64,000 nt of DNA from Armatimonadota bacterium (GTDB taxonomy: Bacteria > Armatimonadota > UBA5829 > DTJY01). How positions within the stretch are numbered: the stretch's first letter is position 1; each line of letters opens with the position of its first letter. Below are positions 43,934 to 52,723 of the stretch, piece after piece. The translations under genes and the position numbers were made by a program. Under the pieces are notes generated by a model that ran no database searches, was not told the origin of the DNA, and saw nothing but the letters and a program-made list of their open reading frames with translations. The stretch is from NCBI GenBank assembly GCA_023511795.1, contig JAIMAU010000001.1:601351-665350 (forward strand). Direction: 5' to 3'.

Positions 43934-46750
43934 TTGAGGTTATTTTCACGATTCTTGGTGTTGGTTGCCTCGCTTGTATTGTTTTGTCTCACGTGTGTCT
44001 TTGCATGGAGTGAAGAAGGTATTTCTTGGCAGGAGCTTAAGGCAAAGCTAGCCGAACGCCGGAAAACCATGAAGACCATGCCCGATACAAATGCCTTCCC
44101 AGGGTTCTCGCAGTTCAAGGGTAAGTATCTTCGACCGGAGTATGCTTCTCAATATCGGTCTTTTGTAAAGCTGAATCCTCAAACTGGCCTCCTTGAGTAT
44201 GAGGGAAAGGTAATAAGGCCATTCTTTACTGTTTATAGCCAGCCTAAACCTGGTGGTGGCTGGGTATTAAATATCCCAGATTTAGACTTCGATCTTTTGG
44301 AGAAAGATTTCGCTCGAATGAAGCAAGCCGGCATCAATGTTCAGCCGAGATTTTGGAGCTGGGCGGAGTTGCTGAACCCCGATGGTACATGGCGAGAAGT
44401 CAATAAGCAGCCAAAGGGACGAGGTCTGCCTTACTTCAAGTATGTTTTCCAAATTTACGATTATTTTCTTGACAGAGCACAAGCCCATGGACTCTATGTA
44501 AACATTGAGCCCTCATTTTACTGGGGTTTGGCACCAGAAGTTATACCGGCCGAATATCGAGGAAAGATACTTCTTTATGATGAGCTTTGGGATGCTGCAG
44601 TTGAAGCTTATTCCAAGATACTGAATTATTTTAGCCGTCGAACTGTTATTGTTGCAGTGATGATTGGTGAGGAAGATTTGGTTTTCGACCATTGCTTAAG
44701 TGAACCAATAATGCTTGAGCGCTTCAAAAGATACCAAAGAAAGACCTATGGTACTATCTCGAACCTTCAGCGAGCTTGGCGTTGGGGCTATGATTATGAT
44801 AATCCAAAACTAGAAGAACAGACGGTTGGCGGCAAAAAAGTACTTTATCCAATATATCCCATGGTGTCTGGAAAATTTGATTCGTGGAAATCTTTTGATG
44901 ATGTAAGATTGCCCCTATTGGATTACTACCGCTCCACAGATTCGCCGAATACTTTTATCCAAGACATGCCGACTTATCAAAGGAACCTTTTACAAGACCC
45001 AATTTGGATAGACTTCATGCAGATGAAGGAAGAGATACTAATTGCGCGCTTAAATCAGCTTGCTGATGCATTGCGTAAGGCAGCTCCAAATCATATTCTC
45101 TATTACTCGAATCCCTACGACTTTAATCCAGCTTGGCATTTTCTTCACTGTTTTGACAGGGCACGACTTCGCTTCGACGTGATTGGGGTTGGACAGCATG
45201 ACTCAGGTCTAGATACCCCCGAAGTCCCTCAATGGGCGACTTGCCGGGAATATGTCCAGAATGTTGCGTCATATGGACCCTACATCTGCATTGAAAAAGG
45301 ATTTCCGAGAGGTTTTGCATGTGGCGAGGGCGAAGGTGGTAGAACTCGCGATGGCACCGCAAGATACTATCCGTGGTGGTTGACAGATATCGTTGGAGGA
45401 GGGGGTGCATTCTTCCAAAGCTACCATTGGAACCACATTGCCGGTAGGTCTGCTGAGAAACCAACGGATTATGATTCAAAAACGCTCGAAGCGATTCAGA
45501 ATTTTCTAGCTGAGATAAAAAATGTTCCATTTAGTTTCAATCGGAATGCCGAAGTGCTTATACTTCGCAGTAAGCATGCAGCCTATGGAATGAGTGCAGG
45601 TTACGACTACGGCAACGCGCGTTACCTTGCTAGCATTCTCTATCAGCTGCACATCTCCTTTGATATTTTGCCCGATTCAGACATAACTCCTGGTTCATTT
45701 GAAGAAGGGAAGGTAAATCTCAATAAATATCGATTTATTTTTGTTCCATGCCAATACCAATTGCCTCCCAGTCGAACATGGCAAATGCTGTTTGACTGGT
45801 TAACTGACCCCCGTTATGCCGGACGACGTGGTCTTTGTCTGGGATGGTTTAGCGATAGAGATTGCTATTTTAATCCAATAAAACCGGAGGAGGTTCATCC
45901 TGCCTTTTGTGCCCTGACAGGAACGCATGGGTATAGTTCGAGGGTTTCAGCGTCTGGAAAGTTGTGCTTTAGGTATGCAAGATTTTTTGGCTCGGCGGCT
46001 CGAGGCGATGAGCTTGAAATCTTATTACCGCAAGACGCTGAAATTGGCTGTTTTGACACAAACAAAATGAGTGCCGAACCCATACTAACTCTGGGCGAAA
46101 ACGAAAAAGCTGTCGTGGTCCGCAATGTGGTTAATGGCAATTCAATCTATACGTGTGGTTTTCCGTTAGGCATTGCATATGATCCGGTGTGGGGTGCGGA
46201 AAAGGAACAGACACCGAACAATGCCCTGCTATTGCTCTATCAAGGAATGATGAGCCTTGTTGATGTGAAGCCAGCGCTCAGCGCGCCAGATAATTTGGGC
46301 GTGTATGTCTCGGATGACAGGTCAGCAATTTTGCTGAAAGAGCGATTTGGCAGAAAAACTGAGGTTGTCCTTAAATTAAATGATACGTCGGGCATAATAT
46401 ATCAAGATACTACAACAGCATTCAGCCCAACTGGTGAGACGGAGATTAGGGATTTTACTATCGAGCCGTATGGGGTTAAAGTGCTTCGCAAAGTAGCGGC
46501 AGTTCGAGCGCCAGGTATATCTATAGTCTGCAAGCCCACTTCTGAAGGCGGATTGGAATGTGAATTAATTGGCAGAGGAAAAGTTTCTGTTTTGTTCGAA
46601 TTGAAACCGATGACAATTTATAGTGTTAGGGAGAACGGAGAGCTATCCATGGTTTTTACCGCTGATGGTTTGGGACGTCAAGCTATCGCATTTGATCTCA
46701 GCGACGGCGTAAAGCCGCTTCATGTTTCAGTCAAACCCAGCCAACGATAG
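43934..46750 (+). CDS. Large secreted glycosidase-like protein (GH42-like barrel)
   Basis: A 938-residue exported protein with signal peptide (1-25, FLVLVASLVLFCLTCVFAWS). The N-terminal half resembles a clan-A barrel of the GH42/beta-galactosidase type: FARMKQAGINVQPRFWSWAE, VNIEPSFYWGLAPEVIPAEY, IVAVMIGEEDLVF and FKRYQRKTYGTISNLQRAW, an element seen in GH42 proteins. ICIEKGFPRG could hold a nucleophile Glu. The middle (about 545-750) looks like a glutamine-amidotransferase-like domain (GH42 domain 2), and a beta-rich end follows. Family assignment is tentative. TTG 43934 has AGGAGG nine bases upstream. Confidence 0.68.
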   Translation: MRLFSRFLVLVASLVLFCLTCVFAWSEEGISWQELKAKLAERRKTMKTMPDTNAFPGFSQFKGKYLRPEYASQYRSFVKLNPQTGLLEYEGKVIRPFFTVYSQPKPGGGWVLNIPDLDFDLLEKDFARMKQAGINVQPRFWSWAELLNPDGTWREVNKQPKGRGLPYFKYVFQIYDYFLDRAQAHGLYVNIEPSFYWGLAPEVIPAEYRGKILLYDELWDAAVEAYSKILNYFSRRTVIVAVMIGEEDLVFDHCLSEPIMLERFKRYQRKTYGTISNLQRAWRWGYDYDNPKLEEQTVGGKKVLYPIYPMVSGKFDSWKSFDDVRLPLLDYYRSTDSPNTFIQDMPTYQRNLLQDPIWIDFMQMKEEILIARLNQLADALRKAAPNHILYYSNPYDFNPAWHFLHCFDRARLRFDVIGVGQHDSGLDTPEVPQWATCREYVQNVASYGPYICIEKGFPRGFACGEGEGGRTRDGTARYYPWWLTDIVGGGGAFFQSYHWNHIAGRSAEKPTDYDSKTLEAIQNFLAEIKNVPFSFNRNAEVLILRSKHAAYGMSAGYDYGNARYLASILYQLHISFDILPDSDITPGSFEEGKVNLNKYRFIFVPCQYQLPPSRTWQMLFDWLTDPRYAGRRGLCLGWFSDRDCYFNPIKPEEVHPAFCALTGTHGYSSRVSASGKLCFRYARFFGSAARGDELEILLPQDAEIGCFDTNKMSAEPILTLGENEKAVVVRNVVNGNSIYTCGFPLGIAYDPVWGAEKEQTPNNALLLLYQGMMSLVDVKPALSAPDNLGVYVSDDRSAILLKERFGRKTEVVLKLNDTSGIIYQDTTTAFSPTGETEIRDFTIEPYGVKVLRKVAAVRAPGISIVCKPTSEGGLECELIGRGKVSVLFELKPMTIYSVRENGELSMVFTADGLGRQAIAFDLSDGVKPLHVSVKPSQR

Positions 46751-46757
46751 GCTACCC

Positions 46758-47459
46758 CTACATCAAGCCGCGTTCTTTGAGACTAACCCATCTTCCATCA
46801 CCTATAATGAGATGGTCAAGAACCTCGATGCCTACGAAATCGCCAGCTTGCACGAGTCTTTTGGTTACGTTTATATCTTCCTGGCTAGGGGTTGGGTCGC
46901 CTGATGGGTGATTGTGAGCAACGATTATAGACTTGCTATTGTAGGAAATTGCCTTCTTGAATAATTCGACTGGCGTGATGATGCTAGCATTCAAGCTTCC
47001 GATAGTGATAGTGCGTATTCTTAAAACCTCTCCTTTTGTATTAAGGAATATGGCTTTGAAACATTCTTGGGGATAATCTCGAAGTTCGGGCATAAGAACT
47101 TCTGCAGCATCCTGTGGAGACCGAATTGCTATGCGTGTTTCGCCCGAAGTGGTTGCCAGGCGCTTTCCTAATTCTACCATCGCTTGAATCTGAGCCGCTT
47201 TGGCTGTTCCAAGCCCTTTAATTTTGCTTAGTTCCTCAATGCTTGCTGTAGCAATTCCTTTGAGGCTTCCGAATCGGCTCAGCATATGCTCTGCGAGCCC
47301 AATGGCGGAGTAGTCGGCTGTTCCAACTCTGAGGATAATTGCTAGAAGTTCGGCATTCGACAAAACTTCCGGACCGTATTTTACTAGACGTTCCCTAGGC
47401 CGTTCATCTACGGGAAGGTCCTTAATTGTAATATTATATTTGGATTCCCCCATCACCAA
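46758..47459 (-). CDS. radC: RadC/MPN-domain (JAMM) protein
   Basis: A 233-residue RadC-family protein: N-terminal helix-hairpin-helix (GIATASIEELSKIKGLGTAK) and C-terminal MPN/JAB domain with the metal motif AHNHPSGDPTPSQEDINVTK. Despite the gene name its role in DNA repair is unproven. It is convergent with the secreted-protein gene, eight bases apart. Length typical. Confidence 0.93.
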   Translation of the reverse strand: MVMGESKYNITIKDLPVDERPRERLVKYGPEVLSNAELLAIILRVGTADYSAIGLAEHMLSRFGSLKGIATASIEELSKIKGLGTAKAAQIQAMVELGKRLATTSGETRIAIRSPQDAAEVLMPELRDYPQECFKAIFLNTKGEVLRIRTITIGSLNASIITPVELFKKAISYNSKSIIVAHNHPSGDPTPSQEDINVTKRLVQAGDFVGIEVLDHLIIGDGRWVSLKERGLM

Positions 47460-47519
47460 ATCTCCGCAAACTGGACAATACTATCAGAGTTCTAAACAAT
47501 GGTCAAGTGCCCTAATCGT

Positions 47520-47549
47520 TTGACAACCAGGGTTTTTAATGGCTATAAT
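47520..47549 (+). promoter_or_regulatory. Consensus sigma-70 promoter for malate dehydrogenase
   Basis: TTGACA (47520-47525) and TATAAT (47544-47549) are both exact consensus hexamers with an 18-base spacer, 25 bases before the ATG at 47574. Confidence 0.75.
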
Positions 47550-47573
47550 ACCGCAAGTTTGGGAGGTAGTGTT

Positions 47574-48497
47574 ATGAAAGTAAGCATTATTGGTGGTGCT
47601 GGCCGAGTTGGATCAAATACAGCCTATGCTTTGCAAATCGGTGGTTTGGTAAAAGAGATAGCGATTGTTGATGTGGCAGAGGATATTGCAAAAGGAGAAG
47701 CGCTCGATTTGCGCCATGGTGCGTCTGTTGCAGGCTCGCAGAAAATCTATTCAGGTGGATATGAGGTTGTAGGCGGCTCAGACATAGTAATAATTACCGC
47801 GGGCCTTCGACGAAAACCCGAGGAAAGTCGGTTGGAACTAATTAATCGAAACGTGGTTTTGTTTAAAAATATCTTAGGAGAAATACAAAAGGTCGACCTG
47901 CTGCCAAAAACAATCGTACTTGTTGTTTCAAACCCCGTGGATATCCTAACATATTTAGCTGTAAACACGCTACAACTGGCCGCGAATCAGGTCATCGGCC
48001 TGGGAACGGTATTAGATACAATACGCTTTCGTTCGCTTCTCGCAGAACATTTTGGTGTGGATCCAACTAATGTGAATGCTTTAATTCTTGGCGAACACGG
48101 CGACAGCATGGTGCCTATATGGAGTTCGGCTACAATTAACGGTGTTCCTTTGAGAAGTTTTCCCACTTACGACGCGAAAGCTGTAAAAACCATTTTTGAA
48201 TATACGAAGAAAAGCGGTGCTGAAGTAATACGATTAAAAGGTGGGGCAGGTTATGCAGTTGGTTTAGCTGTCAAAACTGTTATTGACGCAATAATTCTAG
48301 ATAAGAAGGCAGTATTGCCTGTCTCGTCGCTGATGCAGGGATTTATGGGTATTAACAATGTGTGCTTCAGTGTTCCCACTATCATTGGCCGAGGTGGAGC
48401 GGAAAAGCAAATAGAGATTAGCCTAACAAAGTCTGAGGCAGCAGCGCTAAACCGGTCCGCGGATGTACTTAAGGAAACGCTGAAGCAACTTTGCTAG
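47574..48497 (+). CDS. mdh: Malate dehydrogenase (LDH/MDH family)
   Basis: A 307-residue NAD-dependent 2-hydroxyacid dehydrogenase: IGGAGRVGSNTAYALQIGG (NAD fold), IVDVAEDIAKGEALDLRHG, and the active-site His in ILGEHGDSMVPIWSS. The specificity loop reads AGLRRKPEESR. Arg at the position that is Gln in lactate dehydrogenases (xQKPGE) points to malate, as does the fumarase cluster downstream. GGGAGG lies seven bases upstream of ATG 47574. A reading from 47499 would start upstream of the promoter. Confidence 0.88.
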   Translation: MKVSIIGGAGRVGSNTAYALQIGGLVKEIAIVDVAEDIAKGEALDLRHGASVAGSQKIYSGGYEVVGGSDIVIITAGLRRKPEESRLELINRNVVLFKNILGEIQKVDLLPKTIVLVVSNPVDILTYLAVNTLQLAANQVIGLGTVLDTIRFRSLLAEHFGVDPTNVNALILGEHGDSMVPIWSSATINGVPLRSFPTYDAKAVKTIFEYTKKSGAEVIRLKGGAGYAVGLAVKTVIDAIILDKKAVLPVSSLMQGFMGINNVCFSVPTIIGRGGAEKQIEISLTKSEAAALNRSADVLKETLKQLC

Positions 48498-48544
48498 TGG
48501 GTTTGGAGTTCTAGAAACCCTGTCTATCAGGAGGTGCAAAGAAA

Positions 48545-49201
48545 ATGAAAATCCAGTGGTTAGGTCATTCGTGTTTTCTGCTTGTTGCGTCAGATGGGAC
48601 AAAAATTATAATGGACCCTTATGAATCAAATGCATTTGGCGGCGGGCTCAAGTATGAGCGAATCAAAATCGTTCCTGACATTGTAACTGTATCTCATTCT
48701 CATGCTGACCATGGCTATGTCGAGGGCCTGCCAAACCATTTTGAAGTAGTTTCTGACATCGGTGAAAAGCAAATCAGGGGAATCTATATAAAGGGCGTTA
48801 AGTCATATCACGACAAAGAGCGAGGTACCGTAAGGGGAAATAATATTATATTCGTTGTTGATGTTGATGGTATCCGGATATGCCATCTTGGAGATTTGGG
48901 TCATGTGCTTTCTGCCGACCAAGTTCATGAAATTGGAGCTGTTGACATCCTCCTTATTCCTGTAGGTGGCTATTACACGATTGGCCCCGAGGAAGCATCT
49001 GCTGTTGTGGAGCAACTAAATCCAAAGGTTGTTATTCCAATGCATTTTAAGACGCCAAAGGTGGAATTTCCAATCGTAGGGGTGGATGAATTTCTTAGGG
49101 GCAAGCAAAACGTTAGACGTTTCGATTCGTCGGAGTTTGAGATAACAAAAGATACACTTCCTGCAGAACGACAGATTGTTGTCCTCAAATATGCATTGTA
49201 G
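48545..49201 (+). CDS. UPF0173-type metallo-beta-lactamase-fold hydrolase
   Basis: A 218-residue MBL-fold protein beginning MKIQWLGHSCFLLVASDGTK, with zinc motif VSHSHADHGYVEGLPNHFEV (HxHxDH), the later His in RICHLGDLGHVL and VVIPMHFKTPKVEF. It matches the UPF0173/YtkL group of predicted metal-dependent hydrolases of unknown substrate. GGAGG precedes the ATG. It sits within the mdh-fumarase run, perhaps only as a passenger. Confidence 0.88.
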   Translation: MKIQWLGHSCFLLVASDGTKIIMDPYESNAFGGGLKYERIKIVPDIVTVSHSHADHGYVEGLPNHFEVVSDIGEKQIRGIYIKGVKSYHDKERGTVRGNNIIFVVDVDGIRICHLGDLGHVLSADQVHEIGAVDILLIPVGGYYTIGPEEASAVVEQLNPKVVIPMHFKTPKVEFPIVGVDEFLRGKQNVRRFDSSEFEITKDTLPAERQIVVLKYAL

Positions 49202-49268
49202 TTTTTAAATTCAGCGGCTGAAGGTTTTTGTATTGCATCGGATGTAAATCAAATTTTGAAACTCACGC

Positions 49269-50111
49269 ATGCGAGAAATACACGTTTCAAAGATAGCAGA
49301 AGCTGTTGCTGAACTGTGCGTCAGATCGAACTATGAGCTTGGTGATGACGTCTATCAGGCATTGAAAGATGCCATGGAGGTTGAGGATTCTCCCATTGCT
49401 AGGGATATCCTTGCCCAACTGATTGAGAACGCCGATATTGCCCGGCGAGAGAACATGCCTATTTGTCAGGACACTGGTTATGCAGTTGTTCTTATCGAGC
49501 TTGGCCAAGATGTGCACATAGTAGGAGGTCTCTTATCCGATGCGGTAAATGCGGGTGTGGCTAAGGGATATACTGAGGGCTATCTACGCAAATCCATTGT
49601 TGCTCATCCGTTAGAACGAAAAAATACAGGCGACAATACGCCCGCCGTGATTTACACTGATATTGTTGCTGGTGACCGTCTTAGAATTATGCTTGCGCCA
49701 AAAGGCGGAGGCAGCGAAAATATGAGCGCAGTTCGAATGATGAAGCCTTCCGATGGCATCGAGGGTGTTAAGCAATTTGTTGTGGAGACCGTAAAGGCCG
49801 CTGGTCCGAATCCATGCCCGCCGCTTATAATTGGCGTCGGCATAGGAGGGACGATGGATAAAGCTGCCGTTCTCGCGAAAAAGGCGCTGTTCAGAAGGGT
49901 AGGGGAACATAATGCGAATCCTTCAGATGCGAGTCTGGAGAAAGAGCTGTTAAGCCTCGTGAACGAAACTGGTATCGGTCCGGGAGGATTTGGCGGGAGG
50001 ACTACTGCGTTGGCTGTTAATGTGGAAACATACCCTTGCCATATTGCTAGCCTGCCAGTCGCCATAAATATTCAATGTCACGCGGCGCGTCACAAGGAAA
50101 TTATTATTTAG
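49269..50111 (+). CDS. fumA: Class I fumarase, alpha subunit
   Basis: A 280-residue [4Fe-4S] hydratase subunit interconverting fumarate and malate. Cluster Cys and family motifs: NMPICQDTGYAVVLIELGQD, AVRMMKPSDGIEGVKQFVVE, PPLIIGVGIGGTMDKAAVLA, GPGGFGGRTTALAVNVETYP and IQCHAARHK. L-tartrate dehydratase alpha is the alternative, but neighbouring malate dehydrogenase favours fumarase. In the two-subunit form alpha and beta are separate, as here. Confidence 0.92.
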   Translation: MREIHVSKIAEAVAELCVRSNYELGDDVYQALKDAMEVEDSPIARDILAQLIENADIARRENMPICQDTGYAVVLIELGQDVHIVGGLLSDAVNAGVAKGYTEGYLRKSIVAHPLERKNTGDNTPAVIYTDIVAGDRLRIMLAPKGGGSENMSAVRMMKPSDGIEGVKQFVVETVKAAGPNPCPPLIIGVGIGGTMDKAAVLAKKALFRRVGEHNANPSDASLEKELLSLVNETGIGPGGFGGRTTALAVNVETYPCHIASLPVAINIQCHAARHKEIII

Positions 50112-50119
50112 GGATTCAG

Positions 50120-50665
50120 TTGGAAGAGCCTATTAAGATTAATACGCCGTTAAATGATGATAAAATTGCCAGCCTGCGCTCGGGTACTAGGGTGCTTCTA
50201 ACTGGTGTGGTCTATACTGGTAGGGATGCCGCGCACAAGAGACTTTTCGAACTTCTCCAACATGGAAAATCCTTGCCAATTGATATTTGCGGGCAAGTAA
50301 TCTATTACGTCGGGCCAACTCCTGCAAAACCAGGATGTGTAATTGGCTCGGCGGGTCCAACAACGAGTGGGCGTATGGATGCGTACACACCGGCGCTCAT
50401 TGCTTGTGGTCTCAAGGGGATGATTGGAAAAGGAGTTCGGAGCCAGGCTGTAAAGGATGCCGTGAAGAAATATGGCGCCGTCTACTTTGGGGCAACTGGC
50501 GGAGCAGGTGCACTGCTTGCGCAACGAATAAAAAAGGCCGAGGTTGTTGCTTATGAAGACCTCGGCCCTGAAGCCATTTTCCGCCTCGAAGTCGAAGATT
50601 TTCCCTTAATCGTTATTAATGACATCTACGGCGGAGACTTATATAAAAGGTTGAAAATTGGCTAA
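50120..50665 (+). CDS. fumB: Class I fumarase, beta subunit
   Basis: About 181 residues, the C-terminal half of class I fumarase: KINTPLNDDKIASLRSGTRV, YTGRDAAHKRLFELLQHGK, YYVGPTPAKPGCVIGSAGPT and SGRMDAYTPALIACGLKGMI. The start is uncertain. TTG 50120 has AGGG six bases upstream and gives the short N-terminus usual in the family; ATG 50075 would overlap the alpha gene by 37 bases with no ribosome site. Both subunits form one active site. Confidence 0.9.
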   Translation: MEEPIKINTPLNDDKIASLRSGTRVLLTGVVYTGRDAAHKRLFELLQHGKSLPIDICGQVIYYVGPTPAKPGCVIGSAGPTTSGRMDAYTPALIACGLKGMIGKGVRSQAVKDAVKKYGAVYFGATGGAGALLAQRIKKAEVVAYEDLGPEAIFRLEVEDFPLIVINDIYGGDLYKRLKIG

Positions 50666-50691
50666 GATAGCCAGTGCAATTCAAGATTTCA

Positions 50692-51849
50692 TTACTCAAC
50701 GCCTTGGATTTTTCGGATTATTGCGTCCGCCATTTCTGACGTCCCGACCGCAGTTGGATCATCGCGATGCGGCTTCATATCATAAGTGACATATTTTCCC
50801 TCTGCAATAACAGCGGCAACTGCTTTTTCGAGCCTGTCTGCAGCTTCTTTTTCGCCAAGATGTCTTAGCATAAGCATGCCCGAGAGAATGAGTGCAGTGG
50901 GATTTACTTTATTTTGCCCCTTGTATTTTGGAGCGCTGCCATGTGTTGGTTCAAATATTGCCACATCTTCACCTATGTTAGCTCCAGGTGCAACTCCAAG
51001 ACCGCCAACTAGTCCGGCGCATAGGTCGGAAATGATATCTCCATACAGGTTAGGAAGCACAAGTATATCGTATATTTCGGGCTTTTGGACTAATTGCATG
51101 CACATGTTATCAACAAGTCGCTCTTGGTATATAAGATTTGCTCCCTTGCCTTTTACACTTTTTACAAGAATGGGATCAGGTTCTAAGCCATCCGCAAGTT
51201 GCGGGTCCTCGAATTGTGCTCCATAGGCGAGGGCAACTTGCCTGGCTACTTTGTAGAAGAGGCCATCCGTAAACTTCATTATATTTGCTTTGCATACCGA
51301 AGTAATTATTTTTCGGTTGTTTGCCAGAGCATAATCAAAGGCAAACTTGACAATCTGCCTGGTGCCGGTGACGGAAATCGGTTTTATTGAGATTGCTGCA
51401 TCCTCGCGGATTTTTCCTTCAGCCATTTTGATAATCTGCTTCGCTTCTGGGGTGCCCAAATCATACTCTACGCCCGCATATAAGTCTTCGGTGTTCTCTC
51501 TGACGACTACCAAATCAACGTCTGTGTACTTAGAACGAATTCCAGGATAGTACTTGCATGGCCGAAGGCACGCATAAAGATTGAGCTCCTTTCGCAGAGC
51601 TACGTTTACAGACCGAAATCCTTTGCCAATTGGGGTGGTAATAGGACCTTTTAAAGCAACTTTATTTCGGCGGATGCTCTCCAGCACGTGTTTAGGAAGT
51701 GGCGTGCCGTATTTTTCCATCACATCCATCCCGGCGTCGTGAATCTCCCATTCAATGGGAACGCCAAGTGATTCAATTACGCGCTTTGCAGCAGCAGTTT
51801 GTTCTGGGCCAACTCCATCGCCTGGAATCAAGGTAATTTTGTGTGCCAC
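50692..51849 (-). CDS. icd: NAD(P)-dependent isocitrate/isopropylmalate-family dehydrogenase
   Basis: A 385-residue beta-decarboxylating dehydrogenase: [20 protein letters not shown], the substrate loop [40 protein letters not shown] and [20 protein letters not shown]. The Ser/Asn position of the substrate loop ([12 protein letters not shown]) is the isocitrate-type SxNxxLR pattern rather than the isopropylmalate helix, so isocitrate is favoured. Homoisocitrate is an alternative given the synthase at 54747. It is on minus behind aconitase and a methyltransferase gene. Confidence 0.86.
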   Translation of the reverse strand: MAHKITLIPGDGVGPEQTAAAKRVIESLGVPIEWEIHDAGMDVMEKYGTPLPKHVLESIRRNKVALKGPITTPIGKGFRSVNVALRKELNLYACLRPCKYYPGIRSKYTDVDLVVVRENTEDLYAGVEYDLGTPEAKQIIKMAEGKIREDAAISIKPISVTGTRQIVKFAFDYALANNRKIITSVCKANIMKFTDGLFYKVARQVALAYGAQFEDPQLADGLEPDPILVKSVKGKGANLIYQERLVDNMCMQLVQKPEIYDILVLPNLYGDIISDLCAGLVGGLGVAPGANIGEDVAIFEPTHGSAPKYKGQNKVNPTALILSGMLMLRHLGEKEAADRLEKAVAAVIAEGKYVTYDMKPHRDDPTAVGTSEMADAIIRKIQGVE

Positions 51850-51873
51850 GGTGTTTTCTTTCCTTTCTAGTTC

Positions 51874-52707
51874 TTAGTTTGATAATCGGTGAGTAGCCTT
51901 AGGTCCTCTGGTTGCTTCGTAAAGCAGTATGCCAGCAGCAACAGTAACGTTTAGAGAATGTGCTTTTCCATACATTGGGATTCTTATTATGCTATCGCAT
52001 TGCCTTCGCAGGTCTTCCGATAAGCCGGTGCTTTCATTGCCCACTACAATAGCGCATGGAGGTGTCAGATGAACCTGCCATATGAGAGTTTCGCCTGCCG
52101 CTGAGCTTCCAATTATGCGAAATCCCAAGTTTTTTAGTTTGGCAATATCTTGAGTAAGTTCTTCCGACTGAACTATGGGTACTCTAAATATTGAGCCAGT
52201 GGTAGATCGCACGCTAGCACGCGAATAAGCATCTGCGGAATTCCCAAATATTACGAATTTGACTCCCCAAGCGTCTGCATTTCTAATTAGAACTCCAACG
52301 TTTCGAGGGTCCTGGATTTTCTCGCCAACAAGAACAATTGCGTGCTTGTCGCAATGGCTTACTAGATTATCAATATGCAGTTTTTGAACTTCTGCAACCG
52401 CAAGCGCTTCGATTGAGGTATTATAACCCAAGGGCATGATTCGCGTGAATACTCCGGGCGTTACTCGATAGCAAGGAATGTTTTGCTTGCTTAACCGGTT
52501 GACAAAATCATTAAGATTGGGATTTTGAGTGTTTTCTCGAAAAAACGCTTGTTTAAGTTGAATCCCAGCATCAAGGGCTTGTTCTAGCATGTCGAAGTCT
52601 TCAACTGGATAGGTTTTGTGCAAGCGACCAACTATTTTGGCTAGGTCTGTCCTTGCTTGGACGATTGCTGGGTGTTTGATGCTTGAGATTAGTTCGATCT
52701 CAATCAT
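51874..52707 (-). CDS. SpoU/TrmH-family RNA 2'-O-methyltransferase
   Basis: A 277-residue SPOUT methyltransferase. The N-terminal part is a substrate-binding region (residues 1-110, IELISSIKHPAIVQARTDLA). The knot domain has DPRNVGVLIRNADAWGVKFV, IVVGNESTGLSEDLRRQCDS and IPMYGKAHSLNVTVAAGILL (motifs 1-3). It modifies rRNA or tRNA; the target is unknown. Probably co-transcribed between aconitase (16-base gap) and isocitrate dehydrogenase. Confidence 0.9.
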   Translation of the reverse strand: MIEIELISSIKHPAIVQARTDLAKIVGRLHKTYPVEDFDMLEQALDAGIQLKQAFFRENTQNPNLNDFVNRLSKQNIPCYRVTPGVFTRIMPLGYNTSIEALAVAEVQKLHIDNLVSHCDKHAIVLVGEKIQDPRNVGVLIRNADAWGVKFVIFGNSADAYSRASVRSTTGSIFRVPIVQSEELTQDIAKLKNLGFRIIGSSAAGETLIWQVHLTPPCAIVVGNESTGLSEDLRRQCDSIIRIPMYGKAHSLNVTVAAGILLYEATRGPKATHRLSN

Positions 52708-52723
52708 TTGCTCGTCCGATTCT

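Noticed and set aside
47574..48497. Lactate dehydrogenase
   Set aside because: The specificity loop carries Arg (RRKPEESR) instead of the Gln of lactate dehydrogenases, and the neighbours are fumarase subunits.
49652..50065. 137-codon frame on minus opposite fumarase alpha
   Set aside because: Pro-rich shadow of conserved coding sequence, no start signals.
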